In this document: positions 17,154-28,903 of the stretch, one piece after another
Layout: each line of letters starts with the position of its first letter
Numbering within the stretch: the first letter of the stretch is position 1
Origin: Alkalicaulis satelles
GTDB lineage: Bacteria; Pseudomonadota; Alphaproteobacteria; Caulobacterales; Maricaulaceae
Length of the DNA: 64,000 bases
Direction of reading: 5' to 3'
Assembly: GCF_008630495.1 (NCBI RefSeq)
Contig: NZ_VWOJ01000002.1
Coordinates: 511,001 to 575,000, forward strand
Position numbers and translations under genes: made by a program
The notes under the pieces: generated by a model
Database searches by the model: none
What the model was told of the DNA's origin: nothing
The model's input: the letters and a program-made list of their open reading frames with translations, nothing else

Positions 17154-18044
17154 TCAGTCCTGCCAGCGGCGGGCTTCCTCGATGACGAAGCTGGCGAAGG
17201 CGGCCACGCGCCGCGAGCCGCGCAGCTCCTCGGGATAGATCAGATAGGTCTCGAAATCCGGCCCGCTGACCTCGGGCAGAACGACCTCCAGATTCGGGTT
17301 CTCCCGCGCCACATAGGCGGGCAGGCCGGCAATGCCGATCCCGGCCTCGCACAGGCGCATCACGCCCTTGATGGTGTTGACCTCGGCTACAGGCTCGCGC
17401 GGCGCCTTGCCCGCCCGGCCCAGCGCCAGCGGCCAGCCCAGCTGCGGAATCGGCGCCAGATGGCGCGGCCCGTAGGCGATGAAGGCGTGGGCGTCGAGAT
17501 CGCCCTCGCTCTGGGGCGTTCCCTTGCGGGCGAGATAGGACGGGGCGGCGTAGAGGTGCTGGCTGGCGTCCATGAGCTTGCGCTGGATCACATCCTTCTG
17601 GGTCGGCGCCCAGGGACGGATCGCCACGTCGGCTTCCAGCCGGGCGATATCCAGCTCGTGATCGGTCAGCAACAGGCGCAGACGGATATTGGGATAGGCC
17701 TCATGAAAGCGCGCCAGGCGCGGGGCCAGCCAGATGGAGCCCAGCGCGGTGGGCGCCGTGACGCGCAACAGCCCGCTGGGCTCGTCGCGCACGTCCTGCA
17801 CCGCGCCTTCGGCCAGCGCCACGCGGCCCGCGATCTCGCCGGCGGCTTCAAACAGCACCCGGCCCGGCTCGGTCAGCAGAAGCCCGCGGGTATGGCGGTG
17901 GAACAGCTTCACGCCAAGCGAGTCCTCCAGCGCGGAGATCTGCCGGCTTACCGCCGACTGGGACAGGTTGAGCGTTTCCGCCGCTCCGGTGAGCGAGCGC
18001 GCCTCGGCCGCAGCGTGGAAAGTCTTGAGCTTGTCCCAGTCCAT
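17154..18044 (-). CDS. LysR-family regulator, LsrB/VtlR-like
   Basis: A 296-aa LysR regulator. The N-terminal winged helix-turn-helix starts MDWDKLKTFHAAAEARSLTG and includes LSQSAVSRQISALE; a periplasmic-binding-like effector domain follows (about 92-290). The N-terminus and the position near trxB match the LsrB/VtlR branch that in Rhizobiales controls small RNAs, envelope and redox genes. Here trxB is 3.3 kb away, with an ABC transporter and DUF547 gene between. The effector is unknown. It starts 15 bp after the permease stop and could be co-transcribed with those genes. Confidence 0.85.
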   Translation of the reverse strand: MDWDKLKTFHAAAEARSLTGAAETLNLSQSAVSRQISALEDSLGVKLFHRHTRGLLLTEPGRVLFEAAGEIAGRVALAEGAVQDVRDEPSGLLRVTAPTALGSIWLAPRLARFHEAYPNIRLRLLLTDHELDIARLEADVAIRPWAPTQKDVIQRKLMDASQHLYAAPSYLARKGTPQSEGDLDAHAFIAYGPRHLAPIPQLGWPLALGRAGKAPREPVAEVNTIKGVMRLCEAGIGIAGLPAYVARENPNLEVVLPEVSGPDFETYLIYPEELRGSRRVAAFASFVIEEARRWQD

Positions 18045-18059
18045 GGTGCGCGCCTTATG

Positions 18060-19319
18060 TCAAACCCGGATCGTCATGCCATCGGCCAGCGACTGGCGAT
18101 AGGCCCGCCAGGCGGGAAACGCGCCCAGCACGGCGGCCGCCAGCGTCACGCCCGCCACCACCACCGCATCGGTAAGCCCCGGCGCCAGCCCCGCGATGAG
18201 AATGCCGTAGCGCGCTTCCAGCACCGGCGCGCCCAGCTGCAGCGCGCCATGGGTCAGGCCGGCGCCGATCAGGGCGCCGGCCAGCGCCAGCAGGGCCGCT
18301 TCCATCACCAGAAGTGCAAAGATATGACCGGGGCGCGCGCCCAGCGCGCGCAGGATCGCCATTTCGCGCCGGCGCTCATTGAGGCTGGTGAGGATGGAGA
18401 TGAGGATGGAGATCAGACCGGTCAGCACCACAAAGGCCGCCACGGCCGCCAGCGTGGTTTCGGCTGCGCCGACCACCTGCCAGAGCTGGGCCAGCGCCAC
18501 GCCGGGCATGATCGCCTGCAAGGGTTCACGCGGATAGGTGTTGACCGCCCGCTGCAGGCGCAAAGCGCCCACCGGACTGTCCAGTCCCACCAGAAATGCG
18601 GTGATCTGGTCAGGCCGCAGGTCCATCGCCTCCAGCTCTTCCAGCGAACGCGCCGTGCCCCGCCCCGTGGCGCCGTCGAGATGGATCGCCTCGATGGCCT
18701 CCAGAGAAACAAAGACCGAACGGTCGACCGGTGTTCCTGTCGGCGCCAGAATGCCGGTGATGGTGAAGGGGTTCAGGTCATGCTCGATGAAGCTGACCGC
18801 GCCTGCGCCATGGGCGACGATGATCTCGTCCCCTGTCTGATAACCCAGCTGGCGCGCCACTGTGGCGCCGACAACCGCATCGAACAAACGTTCGAACGGC
18901 TGCCCCTCGTTAAAGCGTAGCGGCCGGCGCCCAGCGTATTGATAGCGCTCGAAAAAGCCTTGCGTCGTGCCCACCACCCGGTAGCCGCGATGGGAATCGC
19001 CCAGGCTGATGGGCACGGTCCAGGCCACGCCCGGCGCGTTCGCCACCTCTTGATAGCTGTCCCAGGTGATGTTGTTGGTGGCGTCGCCGATATGGAACAC
19101 CGAATAGAGCAGGAGATTGACCGGGCTGGAGCGCGCGCCGACGATCAGGTCCACGCCTGAAATCGTGTTTTCAAAGCTCGCCCGGGCGCCGTGGCGGGCC
19201 TTTTCCACGCTCAGGAACAGCATTACCGAGACCGCCACCGTGGCCACGGTCAGAAGCGCGGTGACGCCCCGGCTGAGGATGGAGCGCCAGGCCAGCGACA
19301 GGATCGGCGCCGCGCTCAT
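18060..19319 (-). CDS. ABC transporter permease, FtsX/MacB type
   Basis: A 419-aa inner-membrane protein. One N-terminal helix (about 17-38) is followed by a large periplasmic domain (about 40-275) and three C-terminal helices (about 280-305, 330-360, 375-400). The cytosolic loop ERRREMAILRALGARPGHI is the FtsX-family coupling motif. It belongs to the lipoprotein/macrolide-exporter-like mechanotransmission group; the substrate is unknown. The start ATG overlaps the ATPase stop as ATGA, so both subunits are translated together. Confidence 0.9.
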   Translation of the reverse strand: MSAAPILSLAWRSILSRGVTALLTVATVAVSVMLFLSVEKARHGARASFENTISGVDLIVGARSSPVNLLLYSVFHIGDATNNITWDSYQEVANAPGVAWTVPISLGDSHRGYRVVGTTQGFFERYQYAGRRPLRFNEGQPFERLFDAVVGATVARQLGYQTGDEIIVAHGAGAVSFIEHDLNPFTITGILAPTGTPVDRSVFVSLEAIEAIHLDGATGRGTARSLEELEAMDLRPDQITAFLVGLDSPVGALRLQRAVNTYPREPLQAIMPGVALAQLWQVVGAAETTLAAVAAFVVLTGLISILISILTSLNERRREMAILRALGARPGHIFALLVMEAALLALAGALIGAGLTHGALQLGAPVLEARYGILIAGLAPGLTDAVVVAGVTLAAAVLGAFPAWRAYRQSLADGMTIRV

Positions 19320-20044
19320 GACGCCGCCTCGGCGAGGCCCGCGCGGTTGAGAACGGCCAGATCCTCGGCCCGGTCGAAATGGCGCGCCAGCGCGCCATCA
19401 TGGCTGACAAAGATCAAAGCTGCGCCCGAGGCGGCGCATTCCTCCATCAACAAGGCGATGAAGGCGTCCCGGCTGTCGGCGTCCAGGGCGCTGGTGGGCT
19501 CGTCAGCCAGGATCAGGCCAGGCCGGCCGATGAGGGCGCGCGCGGCGGCAACGCGCTGCTGCTGGCCCACCGACAGGGCGCGGGCCGGGCGATCCCACAC
19601 CGCCTGCGGGTCCAGTCCGAGCCGGGTCAGAAGCCTGCGGCCTTCAGCCTCCAGTCCGCCCGCACGCCGGGCCGGCGAAAACCGTCCGGGCAGGACGATA
19701 TTGGCGCCCACGGGCAGCCAGGGCAGCAGGTTGAACATCTGGAAAATCACGCCTAAGCGCTCGGCCCGGAACCGGTCGCGGCGCGCCGCGCTCAGGGCCG
19801 AGAGGTCTTCGCCGAGCACCCGCACCGCCCCGGAGCGGGCGTCCAGAATACCTGCGATCAGGCCCAGAAGGGTGGATTTGCCCGATCCGCTCGCGCCTTT
19901 CAGGAAGACGCGCTCACCGGCGGCGGCGGTGAAGCGGGGGATGTCGATCACGTCCGGCCCCTTGCGCTCATAGGCGAAGCGCAGGGCCTCCAGATCCACG
20001 GCGGGCGCTGAACCGGGCGTTGGTGAGGCGGCGGAACGGGTCAT
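19316..20044 (-). CDS. ABC transporter ATP-binding protein (LolD/MacB-like)
   Basis: A 242-aa ATPase. It has Walker A GASGSGKST, signature LSVGQQQRVAAARAL, Walker B LILADEPTSALD and the H-loop FVSHD. The family is the one that pairs with FtsX-type permeases. ATG 20044 (MTRSAASPTPG) is used; the frame can be extended 12 codons upstream without support. It overlaps the permease by 4 bp. The pair interrupts the expected closeness of the LysR gene and trxB. Confidence 0.9.
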   Translation of the reverse strand: MTRSAASPTPGSAPAVDLEALRFAYERKGPDVIDIPRFTAAAGERVFLKGASGSGKSTLLGLIAGILDARSGAVRVLGEDLSALSAARRDRFRAERLGVIFQMFNLLPWLPVGANIVLPGRFSPARRAGGLEAEGRRLLTRLGLDPQAVWDRPARALSVGQQQRVAAARALIGRPGLILADEPTSALDADSRDAFIALLMEECAASGAALIFVSHDGALARHFDRAEDLAVLNRAGLAEAAS

Positions 20045-20110
20045 GGTCTTTGAACTACCCCGGACCGCCTGCCCCGCCAAGGGCTTGCGCGGCGCGCCCC
20101 CGCCATGGCC

Positions 20111-21277
20111 TCAACGCGATTCGCCGTCGCCTTCGCTGTCGCCGCGTTCGCTTGCAGTGGGAACGTCACGGATGGTGACCTGGCCCAGACGGCCCTGACG
20201 CAAGAACTCCAGGCGGCGGTTCACGACAACCTCGACCAGGGCGCGGGCCTGGACGGGCAAAACGCGGCAATCAATCGCATTCGATGTGGAGCCGCCCGAG
20301 CTGACAACCGTGACCGGACTTGTATTGATCGCGCCCTCGCAACCCATACGCCCATTGGTCAGATCCGCGATCGCCCAGTCATAATTGATGTAGGCCGGCT
20401 CCCCTTCAAAGGGGGCGAGATCATCGGAGGCCGCCGCAGCGATTGATGACAGATGGGCGTAAAGCCCCATGGGCCAGTCCGCAAACAGATCGCGATGTTC
20501 GCCATAGAGCGGCGAGATCATGGTCTGGCGCCGGTTCGTGTCGATGCCGCGCAGGGCGTTGACGAACTCGCGCGCATTCAGACGCAGCTGATCCCAGACC
20601 CGAGCGCCGGTGAAGGCCTCGTTGCGCACGGCCGGACCGCCAATGGCGCCGGAGAAGAAGCCGTACATGACAAGCGGGTCGTCCCAGCCCGCCCCGACAA
20701 TGCGCAGGCGGATATCATTGAGGCTGAGCGGCACGCCCTCGATGGTGATCAGCTTGGCGTCATGGAAGGGTTGGCCATTAATGCGCAGCGTGTCCAGCCG
20801 GCGCACCGGGTAACGCTGGGCCAGCTCGTCAATCACCACCACATTGTGCAGGTTGAGCCAGTAAGCCAGCTGCTCGTTCGGGCTCAGCCCGGACAGGGGG
20901 GTCTGGGAGGGCAGAGCCTCCAGCTCGGCCCGGTAGGCCGAAATCAGCTCGCGGTGGTCATCCTCCATGAGGTGATAAACCACGCGGTTGTTCTCATAGC
21001 GGTACCGGCTGTTGGTCTCCGGCGACAGCAAGGAGCCGGTCACCTGGGCGCGGCCCATGGCCGGGCGGCGGTTGGAATGGCCCACATCGAACACGATGCC
21101 GTTGAGAAGCTCGGTCCAGACATTGTAGTCAATCACCACCCGGCTGCGCTCATCGGCGTCAGCAAAACGCGCGAATTCGCCCGAGGGCTGGGCCAGGGCG
21201 GCGGGCGAAACAGCGAGCGCACAACCCGCCAGAACAGAAGCGGCGAAGCGCCGGACGGTGCGGATAGAGCTTGGCAT
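20111..21277 (-). CDS. DUF547 domain secreted protein
   Basis: A 388-aa exported protein. The signal peptide (basic start, hydrophobic core to about residue 25, cleavage around ALAQ) is followed by the DUF547 domain, with QLAYWLNLHNVVVIDELAQRYPV and the segment FHDAKLITIEGVPLSLNDI. DUF547 is a papain-like-fold or thiol-protease-related domain of unknown activity found in periplasmic proteins. The C-terminus is low in complexity and charged. It lies between trxB and the ABC genes on the same strand. Confidence 0.83.
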   Translation of the reverse strand: MPSSIRTVRRFAASVLAGCALAVSPAALAQPSGEFARFADADERSRVVIDYNVWTELLNGIVFDVGHSNRRPAMGRAQVTGSLLSPETNSRYRYENNRVVYHLMEDDHRELISAYRAELEALPSQTPLSGLSPNEQLAYWLNLHNVVVIDELAQRYPVRRLDTLRINGQPFHDAKLITIEGVPLSLNDIRLRIVGAGWDDPLVMYGFFSGAIGGPAVRNEAFTGARVWDQLRLNAREFVNALRGIDTNRRQTMISPLYGEHRDLFADWPMGLYAHLSSIAAAASDDLAPFEGEPAYINYDWAIADLTNGRMGCEGAINTSPVTVVSSGGSTSNAIDCRVLPVQARALVEVVVNRRLEFLRQGRLGQVTIRDVPTASERGDSEGDGESR

Positions 21278-21374
21278 GTCGCATTCCCCGATAATGGCTG
21301 TTTCGCGGCTTATACGCAGGCGGTGCGCGCTTAGATGTTACATGGTCATGAAATCTGCGTAACCCGGCGCGGAT

Positions 21375-22935
<1,561 letters not shown>

Positions 22936-23328
22936 GGCGGACAGCTCCTGTCGTCAAGAATGGCGGCGCATGCACAGGGCACATGTCGCAGCGCCAAGGC
23001 GGGATTTCAAGCCGGACCCGTGCGCCCTTCCGGCTTTGTGAACGCCAGACATAGACCGGAGACCGCCTGGGCCCAGGCGTGAGGGGCGGACCGCGCAGCG
23101 CCTTGAACATCCGAGCCCGGCCTGGCCAGCTGCCGCGCTGCGCCCCCCGGCGGCGCCTGAGCATGCGCCCAGTCGCGGCACAGACGCCGCCGCGTAACCT
23201 GCTGTACTCGCCGCGCTGAAACGGCCAGCGATTACTGGTGCAAGACTGGCCGGGCCGCCGGGCTTGGTTGACCGCCATATCCGCCCGCTATAAAGCCGGA
23301 ACCTGTTTTATTGCCAAGGGGACACGCC
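22936..23328 (+). other. Intergenic region without a recognised gene
   Basis: 393 bp between the secreted phosphatase-like gene and the oxygenase gene. Open frames on the minus strand (up to 134 codons) lack any recognisable domain and look like GC-driven shadows. Near the right end TTGACC (23268-23273) and TATAAA (23289-23294) resemble a promoter for the oxygenase gene, but the 15-bp spacer is short. Confidence 0.4.
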
Positions 23329-23988
23329 ATGAGCCGGGTCGACGCGGTCAAATCCGCGCTACGCGCCGCCTTCGCGGCCGCAGATATGCGCGAAACGCCC
23401 TACCGGCACTGGTTCCTGGACGGGCTCTTGCCGGACGATATCGTCAGCGAGCTGCAGGCTGTGCCCCTGCCCGCGCAGGAAGTCGATGTGTCCGGCACGC
23501 GTGAGGCCAACAACTCCACCCGCCAGTATTTCGACACGCCAAACCAGGCGCGCTTCCCCGCCTTCGCCGATGTGGCCGGCGCCTTCCAGGCGCCTGACAT
23601 GATCGCCACGCTCAATGACATGTTCGGCGCCTCTCTGGACGGCAATTATCTGCGCATTGAATACGCCCAGGATACGGACGGCTTCTGGCTTCATCCCCAT
23701 ACCGATATCGGGGTGAAGGTGTTCACCATGCTGCTCTATCTGTCCGGCGCGCCGGGCCATGACGATCTGGGCACCGATATCTATCTCGACCGCGACACCC
23801 ACGCCGCGCGCACCGCCTTCCGGCCCAATCACGCCATGGTGTTCATTCCGTCGGACCGCACCTGGCACGGCTTCGAGCCCCGCCCGATCCCGGGCGTGCG
23901 CCAGTCCATCATCATCAATTATGTCACGCCTGAATGGCGCGCTCGCGATCAGCTGGCCTTCCCCGAATCGCTGGTCAAAGCCGCCTGA
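23329..23988 (+). CDS. 2-oxoglutarate/Fe(II)-dependent oxygenase family protein
   Basis: A 219-aa protein with the double-stranded beta-helix signature: iron ligands HxD in FWLHPHTDIG and the distal His in TWHGFEPRPI, followed by the oxoglutarate-binding Arg in PGVRQSIIINY. The N-terminal segment YRHWFLDGLLPDDIV is typical of the 2OG-FeII_Oxy/P4Hc group. The substrate is unknown; related genes often lie in polysaccharide loci, but none is here. ATG 23329 follows AAGGGGACAC. It ends back to back with the stop of the ELM1-like gene. Confidence 0.85.
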   Translation: MSRVDAVKSALRAAFAAADMRETPYRHWFLDGLLPDDIVSELQAVPLPAQEVDVSGTREANNSTRQYFDTPNQARFPAFADVAGAFQAPDMIATLNDMFGASLDGNYLRIEYAQDTDGFWLHPHTDIGVKVFTMLLYLSGAPGHDDLGTDIYLDRDTHAARTAFRPNHAMVFIPSDRTWHGFEPRPIPGVRQSIIINYVTPEWRARDQLAFPESLVKAA

Positions 23989-24942
23989 TCAGCCGGGCAG
24001 AAGCGCGCGCGCGCGCGCCGCGGCCGGCTCGCACGGATCAACAGGGCCGGTTCCCGCATGGGCCAGATTCAGCACGCCGCCGGTGAGGCGCGAGATCAGA
24101 CCATCATCCTGAAGCTTTTCCAGAAACGCCAGATGGCGCCCGCGCACGCCCGGCAGCCAGAGCGTATGGACCGGCGCGCCTGCGCTCAACGCCTCTGACA
24201 CCATGGACACCGACTCGCCCGTGACCAGGAACCGGTCGCAGCACGCCAGCATGCCGGCGTAAGGATTGGGCCCCTCACCGTTCCACACCTCGACCAGCGG
24301 GTCCGGCGCGGCCAGTTCCATCAGGCGGGCGCGCGCGCCTTCAGGCGTGCGGCGGGAGGGCGTGACCCTCACCCGGCCATCGGTCTGATTGCGAAAACCG
24401 GTAATGGCGGCGAGGATTTCATCCACCGCGCCTTCCGTCAGCTCCATGCGCCCGGCCGGGCCGCCGACCATGACACCCAGCAGCGGGCGCGCATCAGGCT
24501 TGAGCGTGTGCGCCCACTCATTACGCGCTTGCGCCAGAGCGTCCGGCGTGAACGGGTGCAGGGCGGTGGCCACCGGCAGGATATTGGGCCCCTCCAGCCG
24601 GTCATGGATCATGGGGATGACCAGATCGAACAGATGCAGCGGCGCTTGCGGGTTCTGGATGTGGACCAGGCGCGTGCGGCCGCCGGACGCCTTGCGGATC
24701 GCCAGCGCGGCGGCCACCGAGCGGCGCCCGCATGTGATCAGGAGATCGGGCCAGGGCGCGGCAAGCCCGTGGGGCGCGGCGCGCATCAGCGCAAACGGCG
24801 CCAGATGGCCCGGCATCCACGACCAGGGCGCGGGCAGGGGAAACACCTTCTCTTCAAACGCCTCGCCGGTCCGCAGCGCCAGTCCGCGCGCCTGGCTGCG
24901 CATCCCCGCCTCGCCTGTCGTCAACGCCCAGACCCTGGTCAT
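23989..24942 (-). CDS. Mitochondrial-fission ELM1 family protein
   Basis: A 317-aa protein of the DUF1022/ELM1 family, shared by plants and alphaproteobacteria. The fold is glycosyltransferase-B-like: LLITCGRRSVAAALAIRKASGG, LVHIQNPQAPLHLFDLVI, then LLGVMVGGPAGRMELTEG and FLVTGESVSMVSEALSAGAPV. Plant ELM1 recruits a dynamin to mitochondria; the bacterial role is unknown and may be glycosyl transfer. It is downstream of greA (about 27 bp apart), likely in the carB-greA transcript. Confidence 0.85.
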   Translation of the reverse strand: MTRVWALTTGEAGMRSQARGLALRTGEAFEEKVFPLPAPWSWMPGHLAPFALMRAAPHGLAAPWPDLLITCGRRSVAAALAIRKASGGRTRLVHIQNPQAPLHLFDLVIPMIHDRLEGPNILPVATALHPFTPDALAQARNEWAHTLKPDARPLLGVMVGGPAGRMELTEGAVDEILAAITGFRNQTDGRVRVTPSRRTPEGARARLMELAAPDPLVEVWNGEGPNPYAGMLACCDRFLVTGESVSMVSEALSAGAPVHTLWLPGVRGRHLAFLEKLQDDGLISRLTGGVLNLAHAGTGPVDPCEPAAARARALLPG

Positions 24943-24969
24943 GACGGCGATCCTTCCTGAGGTTCGGCG

Positions 24970-25443
24970 CTAGACCCACTCCACCTTCAGGATTTCGTAG
25001 CTCTTTACGCCGCCCGGCGCGGCCACTTCGACCACATCGCCGGTTTCCTTGTTGATCAGGGCGCGTGCGATGGGCGAGGAGATGGAGATCTTGCCCGATT
25101 TCACGTCCGCCTCGTCATCGCCGACGATCTTGTAGGTGGCTTCTGCGTCGGTGTCCTCGTCCACAACAGTGACGGTGGCGCCGAACTTGACCGTATCGCC
25201 GGACAGCTTGGTGATGTCGATCACCTGGGCGCGCGCCAGCTTGTCCTCAAGCTCCTGCACCCGGCCCTCGATCCAGCCCTGGCGCTCCTTGGCGGCGTGG
25301 TATTCGGCGTTTTCCGACAGGTCACCGTGGTCGCGCGCCTCGGAAATGGCCTGGATCACGGCCGGGCGCTCCACGGTTTTGAGGTGGCGGAGTTCTTCGT
25401 CGAGCGCCTTATGGCCCTCGCCGGTCATGGGGATCTTCTGCAT
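24970..25443 (-). CDS. greA: Transcription elongation factor GreA
   Basis: A 157-aa factor that rescues backtracked RNA polymerase by stimulating transcript cleavage. An N-terminal coiled coil (about 1-75), with the tip acidic residues in [20 protein letters not shown], is followed by the FKBP-like C-terminal domain ending [16 protein letters not shown] 25443 ([21 protein letters not shown]) is the standard start. The order carB-greA is conserved in alphaproteobacteria; a terminator-like hairpin lies in the 71-bp gap. Confidence 0.95.
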   Translation of the reverse strand: MQKIPMTGEGHKALDEELRHLKTVERPAVIQAISEARDHGDLSENAEYHAAKERQGWIEGRVQELEDKLARAQVIDITKLSGDTVKFGATVTVVDEDTDAEATYKIVGDDEADVKSGKISISSPIARALINKETGDVVEVAAPGGVKSYEILKVEWV

Positions 25444-25472
25444 GGATGTCCCGTTTCGCGTATATCGACGCC

Positions 25473-25504
25473 TGAAAATCAAAGCCTGCCCGGCAGGGGC
25501 AGGC
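25473..25504 (-). terminator. Terminator between carB and greA
   Basis: GCCTGCCC (25484-25491) pairs with GGGCAGGC (25497-25504). On the minus strand the hairpin is followed by TTTGATTTTCA, a broken U tract. It lies right after the carB stop (25515) and could reduce read-through into greA. Confidence 0.55.
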
Positions 25505-25514
25505 CTCAATACGA

Positions 25515-28500
25515 TTACCTAGAATAGGATTGCAGCGAGCGCGGTTCAAGCTGGCCGGCATCAATCACCGCAATCGACTTTATCGCCGCACGCGAGGCCG
25601 AGGCCGTGGTGTAGCACGGCACGCGCATTTCCAGCGCCGTGCGGCGGATGGAGGCGCTGTCGATCATCGAGCGCTGGCCTTCGGTTGTGTTGAAGACCAG
25701 CTGCACCTCGCCATTCTTGATGGCGTCCACGATATGGGGCCGGCCCTCATAAACCTTGAGCACCCGCCGCACCGGCACGCCGGCCGCCTCCAGCGCCTCC
25801 GCCGTGCCGCCGGTGGCCAGCAGGCTGAAGCCCAGCTCGGTAAGCGTGCGGCAGGGCTCGATCATCCCCGCCTTGTCGGAATCTTTCAACGAGACAAACA
25901 CCGCGCCCGAGCGCGGCAGCTTCACCCCGGCGCCCAGCTGGGCCTTGGCGAAGGCGGCCTCGAAGCGCGCATCAATGCCCATCACCTCGCCGGTGGAACG
26001 CATTTCCGGGCCCAGCACCGGATCGACGCCGGGAAAGCGGGCGAACGGCATCACCGCTTCTTTCACCGAAACATGATCAGGATCGCCCTGGGGCAGGTCA
26101 AACGCATCCAGCATGCGCCCGGCCATCACCTGAGCGGCGATGCGCGCCACCGGCGCGCCAATGGCCTTGGCCACGAAGGGCACGGTGCGGCTGGCGCGCG
26201 GATTGACCTCGAGGAGGAAAATCTCGCCGTCCTTGACCGCGAACTGCACGTTCATGAGGCCCTTCACGCCAATGGCGCGCGCCAGCGCCTCGGTCTCGCG
26301 CCTGATCTCGGCCACGGTCTCCGGCGGCAGGGAATAGGGCGGCAGGGCGCAGGCGCTGTCGCCTGAATGCACCCCGGCCTCCTCGATATGCTCCATCACA
26401 CCTGCGACCCAGACGCGCTCGCCATCGCACACCGCGTCCACATCCACTTCCGAAGCGTCAGAGAGATAGCGGTCCAGCAGGAGCGGCGCCTTGCCCGAGA
26501 CATGCACCGCCTCGCGGATATAGCGCTCGAAGCTCTCGGTCTCGCGCACAATCTCCATGCCGCGCCCGCCCAGCACGTGGGAGGGGCGCAGCACCAGCGG
26601 AAAGCCCAGCGACTGGGCCGCTTCGGCGGCCTCTTCCACCGAGCGGGCGATGACGTTGGGCGGCTGTTTGAGCTCCAGCTCGTCCAGAAGCGCCTTGAAG
26701 CGCTCGCGGTCCTCGGCCAGATCGATGGCGTCCGGGCTGGTGCCCAGGATGGGAATGCCCGCCGCTTCCAGATCGGCTGACAGCTTCAGGGGCGTCTGGC
26801 CGCCAAACTGCACCACCACGCCGATCAGCTCGCCGCGAGCGCGCTCGGCCTCGATCAGCTCGATCACGTCCTCGGCGGTGAGCGGCTCGAAATACAGCCG
26901 GTCGGCGGTGTCATAGTCGGTGGAGACGGTTTCGGGATTGCAGTTGACCATGATGGACTCGATGTCCATGTCGGCGAACGCAAATGCGGCGTGGCAGCAG
27001 CAATAGTCAAACTCGATGCCCTGTCCGATCCGGTTCGGCCCGCCGCCCAGGATCACGGCCTTTTTGCGGCCCGTAGGCTCGCTCTCGCACGCCCCGCCGG
27101 TCTCGTAAGTGGAATACATATAGGGCGTCACCGCCGCGAACTCGGCCGCACAGGTGTCCACCCGCTTGTAGACCGGGCGCACGCCCAGCGCCCGGCGCGC
27201 CGCCGCCACATCGGTTTCGGCCTGGCCCGTCAGCACCGCCAGGCGGGCATCGGAAAAACCCATGGACTTGAGCCGGCGCATGCCTTGCGCATCGCCGGGC
27301 AGGCCCAGCATGCGCACGTCTTCCTCGACCGCCACGATCTCCTCGATCTGGCGCAGGAACCAGGGCTCATAGGCGCAGGCCGCATGAATCTCGTCCACGC
27401 TGAGCCCCTCGCGGAAAGCCTGGGCGATGACGCGCAGCCGGTCCGGGGTGGGCTCGGCCAGCGCCGCCAGCACCGCCTGGCGGCGCGCGGCGGCGTCCTC
27501 GGCGGCGTCCAGCCGGTCGATCACCGCCTCGTCAAACCCGCTCAGGCCGGTCTCCAGGCTTCGCAGCGCCTTCTGCACGCTCTCCTGGAAAGTGCGCCCG
27601 ATGGACATGGCCTCGCCCACCGATTTCATGGAGGTGGTCAGGGACGCCTTGGCGCCAGGATATTTCTCGAACGCGAAGCGCGGGATTTTGGTGACCACAT
27701 AATCAATCGCCGGCTCGAAGCTGGCGGGCATGGCGCCGCCGGTGATGTCATTATCGATCTCGTCGAGCGTATAGCCCACCGCCAGCTTGGCTGCGACGCG
27801 CGCAATGGGAAAGCCGGTGGCCTTGGAGGCCAGCGCCGAGGAGCGCGACACGCGCGGGTTCATCTCGATCACCACCATGCGCCCGTCCGCGGGATTGACC
27901 GCGAACTGCACGTTGGAGCCGCCGGTCTCCACCCCGATCTCGCGCAGCACCGCGATGGAGGCCGAGCGCATGCGCTGGAACTCCTTGTCGGTGAGGGTCA
28001 GGGCCGGCGCCACGGTGATGGAATCGCCGGTATGCACGCCCATGGGATCGATATTCTCAATGGAGCATACGATGATGCAATTGTCCGCGCGGTCGCGGAC
28101 CACCTCCATCTCGAACTCCTTCCAGCCGACCACGCTTTCTTCGATCAGCACTTCGGTGACCGGCGAGTTGTACAGGCCCGAGGCGACGATCTCTCGAAAT
28201 TCCTCGATATTATAGGCGATGCCCCCGCCCGTGCCGCCCATGGTGAAGGAGGGCCGGATCACGGCCGGAAGGCCCAGCTCCTCCAGCACGATCTCGGCTT
28301 CGGCCAGGGTATGGGCGGTGCGCGAACGCGGGCTTTCCAGCCCGATGGAATCCATGGCGTTGCGGAAGCGCTCGCGGTTTTCCGCCTTGTCGATGACATC
28401 GGCCTTGGCGCCGATCATCTCCACCCCGAACAGCTCCAGCACGCCGCGCCGGTCCAGCTCCAGCGCGCAATTGAGCGCGGTCTGGCCGCCCATGGTGGGC

Positions 28501-28760
28501 AGAAGCGCGTCCGGGCGCTCCTTCTCGATCACCTTGGCGACCATGTCCGGCGTGATCGGCTCCACATAAGTGGCGTCGGCCAGGCCCGGATCGGTCATGA
28601 TGGTGGCCGGGTTGGAGTTGACCAGAATGACCCGGTAGCCCTCTTCTTTCAGCGCCTTGACCGCCTGCACCCCGGAATAGTCGAACTCGCAGGCCTGACC
28701 GATCACGATAGGCCCGGCGCCGATGATCAGGATGGACTGGATATCAGTGCGTCTGGGCAT
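25515..28760 (-). CDS. carB: Carbamoyl-phosphate synthase large subunit CarB
   Basis: A 1081-aa subunit that makes carbamoyl phosphate from bicarbonate, ATP and glutamine-derived ammonia for pyrimidine and arginine synthesis. It holds two homologous ATP-grasp halves. The first starts [21 protein letters not shown] and the second [20 protein letters not shown], each with a glycine-rich ATP loop ([17 protein letters not shown]). The C-terminal MGS-like allosteric domain includes [16 protein letters not shown]. The length is normal. Its partner carA is 5.7 kb upstream on the same strand, separated by three unrelated genes. Confidence 0.97.
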   Translation of the reverse strand: MPRRTDIQSILIIGAGPIVIGQACEFDYSGVQAVKALKEEGYRVILVNSNPATIMTDPGLADATYVEPITPDMVAKVIEKERPDALLPTMGGQTALNCALELDRRGVLELFGVEMIGAKADVIDKAENRERFRNAMDSIGLESPRSRTAHTLAEAEIVLEELGLPAVIRPSFTMGGTGGGIAYNIEEFREIVASGLYNSPVTEVLIEESVVGWKEFEMEVVRDRADNCIIVCSIENIDPMGVHTGDSITVAPALTLTDKEFQRMRSASIAVLREIGVETGGSNVQFAVNPADGRMVVIEMNPRVSRSSALASKATGFPIARVAAKLAVGYTLDEIDNDITGGAMPASFEPAIDYVVTKIPRFAFEKYPGAKASLTTSMKSVGEAMSIGRTFQESVQKALRSLETGLSGFDEAVIDRLDAAEDAAARRQAVLAALAEPTPDRLRVIAQAFREGLSVDEIHAACAYEPWFLRQIEEIVAVEEDVRMLGLPGDAQGMRRLKSMGFSDARLAVLTGQAETDVAAARRALGVRPVYKRVDTCAAEFAAVTPYMYSTYETGGACESEPTGRKKAVILGGGPNRIGQGIEFDYCCCHAAFAFADMDIESIMVNCNPETVSTDYDTADRLYFEPLTAEDVIELIEAERARGELIGVVVQFGGQTPLKLSADLEAAGIPILGTSPDAIDLAEDRERFKALLDELELKQPPNVIARSVEEAAEAAQSLGFPLVLRPSHVLGGRGMEIVRETESFERYIREAVHVSGKAPLLLDRYLSDASEVDVDAVCDGERVWVAGVMEHIEEAGVHSGDSACALPPYSLPPETVAEIRRETEALARAIGVKGLMNVQFAVKDGEIFLLEVNPRASRTVPFVAKAIGAPVARIAAQVMAGRMLDAFDLPQGDPDHVSVKEAVMPFARFPGVDPVLGPEMRSTGEVMGIDARFEAAFAKAQLGAGVKLPRSGAVFVSLKDSDKAGMIEPCRTLTELGFSLLATGGTAEALEAAGVPVRRVLKVYEGRPHIVDAIKNGEVQLVFNTTEGQRSMIDSASIRRTALEMRVPCYTTASASRAAIKSIAVIDAGQLEPRSLQSYSR

Positions 28761-28903
28761 GGGGGAGGCCTTTTCACGTCAGGCGCGCGCACGCCCGGCC
28801 CCCGGAGCGGTCCGGGAGGAGCATGCGGCGCGGGTTCGGTCGCTGAAATCCGTGTCTAGCGCCTGCGGACCCGCTTGGCGAGTGCCGGTTTACAGGGGCG
28901 CCC

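Noticed and set aside
18880-18900. GAAC...GAAC as a LexA box near 18.9 kb
   Set aside because: Spacing is 8, not 7, and it lies inside the permease coding sequence.
26991-28859. 622-codon plus-strand open frame opposite carB
   Set aside because: It is an antisense shadow of a certain gene; His/Gly/Arg-rich composition is that of GC-driven reverse frames and no motif is present.
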